From Oscillospiraceae bacterium (GTDB taxonomy: Bacteria; Bacillota; Clostridia; Oscillospirales; Ruminococcaceae): a stretch of 5,836 nt of DNA. Location of the stretch: assembly GCA_900768735.1 (NCBI GenBank), contig CAAGDZ010000156.1:1-5836 (forward strand). Reading direction: 5' to 3'. Under the pieces are notes generated by a model, which had not been told where the DNA came from, did no database searches, and worked only from the letters and a program-made list of their open reading frames with translations. This document shows positions 1 to 4,316 of the stretch, in pieces. The translations under genes and the position numbers were made by a program. The first letter of the stretch is position 1, and each line of letters opens with the position of its first letter.

Positions 1-3
1 GTG

Positions 4-30
4 GGAAAAGAGCGGGGCCTTCGCCCCTGC
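4..30 (-). terminator. Rho-independent terminator after asnB
   Basis: Read on the minus strand, GGGGC and GCCCC form a 5-bp GC stem around a GAAG loop (positions 27-14). The stem can be lengthened by two outer pairs (12-13 with 29-30) if T28 is bulged. The run TCTTTTCC follows at 11-4. The element lies about 85 nt beyond the asnB stop codon and points the same way, so it most likely ends the asnB transcript. The T-tract is short and interrupted, which keeps confidence moderate. Confidence 0.6.
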
Positions 31-64
31 GACCCCAGATGAGGGGTGAAACCACTGCAACCCC

Positions 65-103
65 GACCGGGTTTGTGCCCTGTGACCATGACCGGGTTTG
101 TGC
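65..103. repeat. Two 14-bp direct repeats, period 25
   Basis: GACCGGGTTTGTGC occurs exactly at 65-78 and again at 90-103. It lies in a GC-rich spacer between the asnB stop and its terminator. Neighbouring small dyads include ACCCC/GGGGT (32-36 with 43-47) and AACCC/GGGTT (59-63 with 69-73). No coding role is visible. It may be a fragment of a dispersed intergenic repeat. Confidence 0.6.
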
Positions 104-113
104 GACTGCGGCA

Positions 114-1958
114 TTACCTCTCCACCCTCACATCATACCTTTTCATCCAATACTCCGTCTGCAAGATGTATGCGAATACCTGCGGGGCGGTCATAAGCTG
201 GCCGTACCAGTTGTTTTTGAACAGGCTGTAGTCGTCGCAGAGCGCGGCAAGCTTTGACCGCTCGAAAAGCTCAGTCACGCGGCAGTCCTTATCCGCTAAT
301 ACTTCTTTCATGCGGCGGATAACCTCGGCGAGGTAGGTCGGGTTGTGGGTCTTGGGGTAGGGGGATTTTTTCCGCCACAGCACGTCATGCGGCAGGACGC
401 CGTTCATCGCGCGGCGGACAAGTCCCTTTTCCCTGCCGCCCGCCGCCTTTATATCCCACGGGATATTGTAGGCGTAGCGCGCTATGCGGTGGTCGCAGAA
501 CGGCACTCTGACCTCCAGTCCCCACGCCATGCTCATCCTGTCCTTGCGGTCGAGCAGGGTCTGCATAAACCAGTACATATTCAGCATGAACATCTCGCGC
601 ATACGGCGGTCTTTTCTGCCGTCGGTGTCGATGTACTCGGTGTGCGCGACGGTTTCGTTACAGCAGGCGCTTACATAATCGAACGGGTTTATGTCTCCGA
701 GCAGATTTTCCCGCATAAGCTCCGCGCGGTCGGCGGTGGAGCGCGCCCACGGGAATCCCGGCCGGTAGAGAATATCCTCGTTGTGATACCAGGGATAACC
801 CCCAAATATTTCATCCGCGCACTCTCCGCTGAGCGCAACCGTGAAATCCTTTTTTATCTCGCGGCAGAACAGATACAGCGAGCTGTCAACATCAGCCATT
901 CCCGGCAGGTCGCGGGCATAGGCGGCGGGGGCAAGCGCATCGGTAAGCGCGGGGGTGTCTATCTCGAAGTTTATGTGATTTGAGCCGATAAACCGCGCCA
1001 TCTCGGTTATCCACGGTGCGTCCATGTCCGGCTGAAAGCTGCTCGCCTTAAAGTTTTTCTTGTTGTCCTTGTAGTCGATTGAGTAGGTGGTGAGGGTCTT
1101 TCCCGACCTTTTGTATTCCTCGGCGGCGACCGCACTTATTATGCTGCTGTCGAGGCCGCCGGACAAAAATGTGCATAGCGGCACGTCGCTGACAAGCTGG
1201 CGCTTTATCGCGTCCTTGATAAGAAAGGCGATATGCTCCTCGGTCTCCTCCGGGGTTTCTTTATGGGGCATGGCGCGGAGCGTCCAGTAGCTGCGCTTTT
1301 TCAGTCCGTAGCGGTTAAAAAATCCGCACTCGGCGGGTTTTAATTCCTTTATGCCCTTGAATACGCCGCTTCCGGGCTTGCGGGCGGGACCCAGCAGTAC
1401 GACCTGCGCTATGCCGTCGCGGTCGAGTACAGCGGGGATTTTCGGGTGGGTAAGCAGAGCCTTTATCTCGGACGCGAAGATTATGCCGCCGCCGTATTCG
1501 TAGTAGAAGAGCGGCTTTACGCCCATTCTGTCACGGGCGAGAAACAGCTGTTTTTCGTTTTCGCTCCAGACGGCAAAGGCGTAGATGCCGTTAAGCTTAT
1601 CGAGACACGCCTCGCCCCACGCGATATAGGCGTAAAGCAAGACCTCGGTATCGGAGCCGGTCGTGAAGGTAAATCCCTCGGACAAAAGCTCGGCGCGTAT
1701 CTCGTCGGTGTTGTACAGCTCGCCGTTGTAGACGATTATGTAGCTTTCGCCGCCGAATTTCCTCGTCATCGGCTGTGCGCCGCCTGCGGGGTCGATGACC
1801 GAGAGCCGCCTGTGGGCGAGCGCGCACTCCTGCCCTTTTGAGGTGTAAAAGCCGCCCGCGTCGGGGCCGCGGGGTATCATGGTCTTTGCCATGGCGCTCA
1901 GGATTTCATCTGCGCCGTTTAATCCGGAATAGTCTATCCAGCCTGCAATTCCGCACAT
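114..1958 (-). CDS. asnB: Asparagine synthase (glutamine-hydrolysing)
   Basis: This cytosolic enzyme makes asparagine from aspartate, ATP and glutamine-derived ammonia, via a beta-aspartyl-AMP intermediate. The 614-residue product has both family domains complete. The N-terminal class II glutaminase domain (about 1-200) starts MCGIAG, so Cys2 becomes the N-terminal nucleophile after Met removal. It also carries RGPDAGG (30-36), HRRLSVID (49-56), VYNGELYN (76-83) and GSDTE (101-105). The C-terminal synthetase domain has the ATP pyrophosphatase loop SGGLDSS (266-272), SGECADEIFGG (377-387) and the RMSMAWGLEVRVPF stretch (474-487). Length fits the roughly 610-630-residue Bacillus-type AsnB/AsnO proteins; E. 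coli AsnB is shorter. The start is fixed by MCG and by a near-ideal AAAGGAGGA ribosome site at 1973-1965, 6 nt upstream. It is transcribed away from the GntR/ABC genes and appears monocistronic. No T-box is seen in its leader. No truncation or missing catalytic residue was found. Confidence 0.97.
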   Translation of the reverse strand: MCGIAGWIDYSGLNGADEILSAMAKTMIPRGPDAGGFYTSKGQECALAHRRLSVIDPAGGAQPMTRKFGGESYIIVYNGELYNTDEIRAELLSEGFTFTTGSDTEVLLYAYIAWGEACLDKLNGIYAFAVWSENEKQLFLARDRMGVKPLFYYEYGGGIIFASEIKALLTHPKIPAVLDRDGIAQVVLLGPARKPGSGVFKGIKELKPAECGFFNRYGLKKRSYWTLRAMPHKETPEETEEHIAFLIKDAIKRQLVSDVPLCTFLSGGLDSSIISAVAAEEYKRSGKTLTTYSIDYKDNKKNFKASSFQPDMDAPWITEMARFIGSNHINFEIDTPALTDALAPAAYARDLPGMADVDSSLYLFCREIKKDFTVALSGECADEIFGGYPWYHNEDILYRPGFPWARSTADRAELMRENLLGDINPFDYVSACCNETVAHTEYIDTDGRKDRRMREMFMLNMYWFMQTLLDRKDRMSMAWGLEVRVPFCDHRIARYAYNIPWDIKAAGGREKGLVRRAMNGVLPHDVLWRKKSPYPKTHNPTYLAEVIRRMKEVLADKDCRVTELFERSKLAALCDDYSLFKNNWYGQLMTAPQVFAYILQTEYWMKRYDVRVER

Positions 1959-1973
1959 AGTGAGTCCTCCTTT

Positions 1974-2083
1974 TGGGTGTGGGTGGGGTCTGCATTACCG
2001 CTGCCGCAACGCACTAATCGGTAGCGCAGAGGGCGGCATGGTACAAAGCAATACGCCGCGCTACATGTAGCCCCCTCTCCCTC
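1974..2083 (-). promoter_or_regulatory. GC-rich structured leader of asnB
   Basis: If the promoter at 2090-2119 is correct, asnB has a leader of about 125 nt. It can form a hairpin from GCGGC/GCCGC (2033-2037 with 2055-2059) and a second from CGCTGCCG/CGGTAGCG (1999-2006 with 2019-2026, one mismatch). A perfect 10-bp palindrome CTACATGTAG lies at 2061-2070. No run of T follows either hairpin, so an attenuator is not obvious. The conserved T-box sequence expected for tRNA-Asn control is absent. A regulatory function is inference only. Confidence 0.3.
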
Positions 2084-2089
2084 TCCCCC

Positions 2090-2119
2090 ATTATATGCCC
2101 CTCACCTTTTCGCGGTTAA
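2090..2119 (-). promoter_or_regulatory. Candidate asnB promoter
   Basis: On the minus strand a perfect -10 TATAAT lies at 2095-2090. An 18-nt spacer separates it from a weaker -35, TTAACC, at 2119-2114 (four of six consensus bases). It is the best promoter-like pair upstream of asnB. It is divergent from the gntR promoter, whose -35 is only about 26 bp away. The weak -35 overlaps one copy of a TCGCGGTTAA-type direct repeat, so activator control is possible. Confidence 0.5.
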
Positions 2120-2144
2120 TTTCTCAAAAAATCGCGGTAAACTA

Positions 2145-2173
2145 TTGACAAATAAAAAATCCCATGTTATAAT
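2145..2173 (+). promoter_or_regulatory. Consensus sigma-A promoter of the gntR/ABC unit
   Basis: TTGACA at 2145-2150, a 17-nt spacer and TATAAT at 2168-2173 match the housekeeping consensus exactly. A TGn extended -10 lies at 2165-2167. The expected transcription start is about 2180, giving a leader of about 43 nt to the TTG start. Such a strong promoter directly before a small repressor gene suggests that expression is limited by repression, which fits the operator beside it. Confidence 0.92.
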
Positions 2174-2175
2174 TC

Positions 2176-2202
2176 AACTGTACCACAGCGAATAGTACAG
2201 TT
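2176..2202. promoter_or_regulatory. Probable GntR/YtrA-type operator
   Basis: AACTGTAC (2176-2183) and GTACAGTT (2195-2202) form a perfect 8-bp inverted repeat with an 11-nt spacer. It begins 3 nt after the -10 box and covers the predicted transcription start. That position is typical for a repressor site blocking promoter use. The spacing of half-sites, about 1.8 helical turns centre to centre, suits a dimeric winged-helix protein. The natural ligand is the GntR-family product encoded 20 nt downstream. The DNA pattern is seen directly; binding is inferred. Confidence 0.8.
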
Positions 2203-2207
2203 AGAGC

Positions 2208-2225
2208 AAAGGCGGTGATAACTTG
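2208..2225 (+). promoter_or_regulatory. Ribosome site that supports the TTG start of gntR
   Basis: AAAGGCGGTGA at 2208-2218 differs from an ideal AAAGGAGGTGA at one base and lies 4 nt before TTG (2223-2225). The reading frame is closed upstream by TAG at 2202-2204, with no ATG or GTG in between. The next internal ATG falls inside the DNA-binding domain (residue 29). TTG is therefore the only credible start. Confidence 0.85.
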
Positions 2226-2588
2226 TTTTCCATACAGATACGCGGGGGTCTCCCTATCTCCGAGCAGCTTGAAAACCGCATAACAGAGCTGATTGTAAGC
2301 GGTGAGATGGAAGAAAACGAAAAGCTCCCCGCAGTGCGCGAGGTGGCGCGCGAGCTTGCGATAAACCCGAACACGGTGCAGAAAACCTATCAGAAGCTTG
2401 AACTTCTCGGACTTATATATTCGATACCAGGCAAGGGCAGCTATGTTGCACAGCGGCAGGGATTTATAGACGAGGTGAAGAAAAAGGCGGCGGCGGAGTT
2501 CAAGGCGGCGGCGGAGGAAGCCATGCGGCGCGGACTGAGCGGCGGCGAGCTGAAAAAGATAATTGACGATACCGGCGGCGGAATGTAA
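2223..2588 (+). CDS. GntR-family regulator, YtrA subfamily
   Basis: This is a 121-residue DNA-binding repressor. A winged helix-turn-helix domain fills residues about 10-76: PISEQLENRITELIVSGEM is the first helix region, LPAVREVARELAINPNTVQ (35-53) holds the helix-turn-helix, TYQKLELLGLI leads to the wing, and GKGSYV (70-75) is the wing tip typical of GntR proteins. Only about 45 residues follow, mostly a charged Ala/Lys/Glu-rich helix likely used for dimerisation. There is no large effector domain. This short form is characteristic of the YtrA subfamily, whose genes usually accompany ABC exporters and respond to cell-envelope stress. The protein probably represses its own promoter through the inverted repeat at 2176-2202. 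Odd here is the 828-bp gap to the ABC genes, which are usually close by. The inducing signal cannot be read from the sequence. Confidence 0.93.
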   Translation: MFSIQIRGGLPISEQLENRITELIVSGEMEENEKLPAVREVARELAINPNTVQKTYQKLELLGLIYSIPGKGSYVAQRQGFIDEVKKKAAAEFKAAAEEAMRRGLSGGELKKIIDDTGGGM

Positions 2589-2720
2589 AAAACAGGCGGT
2601 GAAAATCGGTATAGATGTATTCGTATACTTACTTATTCTTATATTTCTGTAAATTCCGGTCAATGGCGGCTAAATTTGAATTTGTCGAGTGCCTCTACAC
2701 GAAAATCCGCATTTAAAATG

Positions 2721-2737
2721 TTTGCATAATATGCAAA
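2721..2737. promoter_or_regulatory. Perfect dyad, possible operator
   Basis: TTTGCAT and ATGCAAA form a perfect 7-bp inverted repeat around AAT in AT-rich DNA after gntR. Its size and symmetry are those of a protein-binding site. It does not resemble the gntR operator, and no clear promoter lies beside it. Its function is unknown. Confidence 0.35.
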
Positions 2738-2900
2738 TAAATTAACGGCGTGAGCACACCCCTTGATAAATTCTAATTTATTGATTTACAAAAATTATTT
2801 TATAAAACTTTGCTGACTCTACATGATAGATGTCTCGGATTCGCTATCCGAATTTATTCACTTTGATGCACTGTCGAGGGAGACACCTAGGTGGGCGTTT

Positions 2901-2923
2901 GTTTTTTAGCGAAGCTAAAAAAC
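2901..2923. repeat. Perfect 10-bp hairpin with T and A tracts inside the stem
   Basis: GTTTTTTAGC (2901-2910) pairs exactly with GCTAAAAAAC (2914-2923) around a GAA loop. The T-run is in the 5' arm and the A-run in the 3' arm, so neither strand has a free U-tract after the stem. It is therefore not a standard terminator. It lies at the left edge of the GC-rich structured island and may be part of a palindromic intergenic repeat. Confidence 0.6.
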
Positions 2924-2947
2924 TACGCAGCTGCAAGCAACTGCTAC

Positions 2948-3030
2948 AGGGTTCGGCTTACGCATGGAGGCGTAACTGCGGCGCCCAAAGCGTTGCAAGG
3001 ATGCAACGCCGCACAGCGCCGCAATACCCT
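2948..3030 (+). other. Candidate structured RNA: closed three-way junction
   Basis: Pairing by eye gives a closing stem AGGGT/ACCCT (2948-2952 with 3026-3030) enclosing two arms. Arm one is TTACGC/GCGTAA (2958-2963 with 2970-2975) around a 6-nt loop. Arm two is TGCGGCGC/GCGCCGCA (2977-2984 with 3016-3023), then an internal loop, then GCGTTGCA/TGCAACGC (2990-2997 with 3002-3009) capped by AGGA. The arms are separated by a single base, as in compact junctions. The pattern is equally symmetric as DNA, so cruciform or repeat origin is possible, and the functional strand is unproven. I do not recognise a known RNA family. Confidence 0.4.
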
Positions 3031-3056
3031 CTTCCTAAACCCCACTCCGACCGATT

Positions 3057-3161
3057 GGGATAGTGCGAGTGAAAAGATTAGGTGCGCGTTTTATTATCTT
3101 TATAATAAATCTCGTTAATTTACTGGGATAGTGCTGATGAGATGGTTGGGTGTGCTTTTAT
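3057..3161. repeat. Imperfect direct repeat, period 68
   Basis: The copies at 3057-3094 and 3125-3161 both start with GGGATAGTGC and both end in TTTTAT. By hand alignment they match at about 29 of 38 positions. The core TAGGTGCGCG of the first copy recurs with changes at 2888 (TAGGTGGGCG) and 3186 (TAGGTGCTCG). This suggests an old, diverged repeat family rather than a gene. Confidence 0.45.
3090..3109. repeat. AT-only inverted repeat
   Basis: TTTATTAT (3090-3097) and ATAATAAA (3102-3109) pair perfectly around CTTT. It lies between the two 68-bp-period repeat copies. The contained TATAAT (3101-3106) looks like a -10 box, but no acceptable -35 precedes it. Confidence 0.4.
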
Positions 3162-3303
3162 CGACGTTGATTTATCGGGAAATGGTAGGTGCTCGTTCAT
3201 TTGGTAGGCTAGATGCACTACTGTTATGTTCAATTAGTTCCCATTTATCGTGCACATCATAATCCCGCCGTTGCAGTATCTTCAAGATAAATCAAGCTGA
3301 ATC

Positions 3304-3368
3304 AAAGGCGGAACTGCGCGCCGGTGCAACCGGCAAAAGGCGGAGATGCGCGCCGGTGCAACCGGCAA
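3304..3368 (+). repeat. Two tandem 32-bp hairpin units before the ABC gene
   Basis: Copies at about 3304-3336 and 3336-3368 (period 32) differ at two bases. Each has an AAAGGCGGA start resembling a ribosome site and a perfect hairpin GCCGGT-GCA-ACCGGC (3320-3334 and 3352-3366). The second hairpin ends 50 nt before the ATPase start codon. In the mRNA these would give two stable stems in the 5' leader, which could affect stability, processing or translation. They may also simply be a small REP-like repeat array. Confidence 0.65.
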
Positions 3369-3374
3369 TACAGG

Positions 3375-3401
3375 CAATTCTGACAATTCTGACAATTATA
3401 A
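3375..3401 (+). repeat. 9-bp microrepeat before the ABC start
   Basis: CAATTCTGA occurs twice in tandem (3375-3383 and 3384-3392), followed by a diverged third unit CAATTATAA (3393-3401). It lies just upstream of the ATPase ribosome site. The nine-base period equals three codons of an open frame that ends at the ATPase start. Confidence 0.6.
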
Positions 3402-3416
3402 AGGTACGGTGAAAAA

Positions 3417-4316
3417 ATGATTGAATTTGAGAATGTTTCCAAAAAATTCGGCAGCTTTACGGCTCTCGACAACTTTTCATTGAAGATAGAAAAGGGCAGC
3501 GCCTACGGTCTGCTCGGCTCAAACGGCGCGGGTAAATCCACGCTTTTGCGACTGCTCGCGGGCGTTTACCGTCAGGACAGGGGCAGGATAACGATAGACG
3601 GCGAGCCGGTCTGGGATAACCCCGCGCAAAAGCAGAGGATATTCTTTGTAAGCGACGACACCGCGCAGTATCAGAACATGACGCTTAGTGAGATGAAGCG
3701 GTTTGTGAGGACGTTTTACCCCTCGTACAGCGAGGAGACGTTTTTGCGGCTGTGGGAGACGATTAAGCTGCCGACGGACACAAAGCTGTCGGCGTTTTCA
3801 AAGGGCATGAAGCGGCAGGCGGCGGTTATCTGCGGACTTGCGGCGTGCCCGGAATATCTGCTGCTTGACGAGGCTTTTGACGGACTTGACCCGACCATGC
3901 GGCTTATCGTCAAGAAAATGCTGGTGGACGCGATGGTGGACAGGAGCACGACAGTCATTATATCGTCGCATAATCTGAAAGAAATAGAGGAGTTCTGCGA
4001 CACGGTGGGACTTTTACATAAGGGCAAGGCGGTGTTCAGCCGCGAGCTTGACGGCGTTAAGGGCAACGTGCACAAGGTGCAGACCTCGTTTGACTTCGAG
4101 CCTGCCGCTGAGGACTTCCCCGAGCTTGAAATCATGCAGATAAAGAATGTCGGAAGCGTAACCTCAATCATAGCAAAGGGCGGCTGTGAGCAGATACAGG
4201 CGGCGGTCGCAAAGCATAATCCCAAGTTCTGCGACATTCTGCCGCTGTCGCTTGAAGAAATATTCATTTACGAAATGGAGGCGCTGGGATATGACTACTC
4301 CGGCATCGACAGGTAG
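3417..4316 (+). CDS. ABC transporter ATP-binding protein, YtrB/CcmA-like
   Basis: This 299-residue cytoplasmic ATPase powers the permease encoded just after it. The order of motifs is complete: Walker A GSNGAGKS (34-41), signature region FSKGMKRQ (127-134, a variant of LSGGQ), Walker B YLLLDE (147-152) followed by a D-loop GLDP (156-159), and switch His185 in IISSH (181-185). At the Q-loop position the sequence is FFVSDD (76-81), with Asp80 about where Gln is usual. The last ~90 residues form a C-terminal extension common in YtrB/BcrA-type exporters. The start follows AAAGG (3400-3404) and GGTGA (3408-3412), a moderate ribosome site. The stop codon lies inside the permease gene (26-nt overlap), so the two are translationally coupled. 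Together with the YtrA-type regulator this suggests export of, or resistance to, an envelope-active compound. The substrate is not deducible. Confidence 0.95.
   Translation: MIEFENVSKKFGSFTALDNFSLKIEKGSAYGLLGSNGAGKSTLLRLLAGVYRQDRGRITIDGEPVWDNPAQKQRIFFVSDDTAQYQNMTLSEMKRFVRTFYPSYSEETFLRLWETIKLPTDTKLSAFSKGMKRQAAVICGLAACPEYLLLDEAFDGLDPTMRLIVKKMLVDAMVDRSTTVIISSHNLKEIEEFCDTVGLLHKGKAVFSRELDGVKGNVHKVQTSFDFEPAAEDFPELEIMQIKNVGSVTSIIAKGGCEQIQAAVAKHNPKFCDILPLSLEEIFIYEMEALGYDYSGIDR
4277..4316 (+). promoter_or_regulatory. Ribosome site and overlap linking ATPase and permease
   Basis: GGAGG at 4277-4281 lies 9 nt before the permease ATG at 4291, inside the end of the ATPase gene. The genes overlap by 26 nt in different frames. 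This fixes the permease start and supports coupled, balanced synthesis of the two transporter subunits. Confidence 0.8.

Larger units (their letters stand above)
2589..3416. other. Long non-coding gap between regulator and transporter
   Basis: No convincing gene lies in these 828 bp. The first part (to about 2860) is AT-rich and contains dyads at 2721-2737 and 2766-2781 and a small hairpin TCGGAT/ATCCGA at 2835-2851. A GC-rich island (about 2880-3060) holds several strong stem-loops. Degenerate repeats occupy about 3057-3220, and two tandem hairpin units plus a 9-bp microrepeat lead to the ABC start. No clear terminator follows gntR, so read-through into the transporter is possible. No good -35/-10 pair was found; the best weak one is TTGATA (2763-2768) with TACAAA (2787-2792). 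The mosaic base composition suggests inserted or decayed repetitive DNA. Confidence 0.7.

Noticed and set aside
345..983. A 212-codon plus-strand open frame opposite asnB
   Set aside because: It is antisense to a fully conserved asparagine synthetase and has no recognisable motifs; it is a codon-bias shadow.
1959..2090. T-box riboswitch in the asnB leader
   Set aside because: asnB genes of Bacillota can carry one, but the conserved T-box core and a terminator with a T-run are not visible here.
2599..2652. Seventeen-codon hydrophobic frame starting GTG just after gntR
   Set aside because: The start lies inside what would be its own ribosome site, and nothing else supports it. It could be the stub of a lost membrane gene, but that cannot be shown.
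3078..3106. Promoter for the ABC genes using TATAAT at 3101-3106
   Set aside because: The best hexamer at correct spacing (TTAGGT, 3078-3083) matches the -35 consensus at only two bases, and the TATAAT is part of an AT-only palindrome.
2830..3118. Two overlapping open frames of about 75-77 codons on the plus strand (2830-3063 and 2891-3118)
   Set aside because: They lie in the GC-rich hairpin island, where stop codons are rare, have no ribosome site, and their peptides show no recognisable domain. The open frames follow from repeat composition.
3137..3262. 41-codon plus-strand frame from ATG 3137
   Set aside because: It overlaps degenerate repeats, has no ribosome site and no family resemblance.
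3304..3368. CRISPR array
   Set aside because: Only two adjacent copies with no unique spacers between them; this is a plain tandem repeat.
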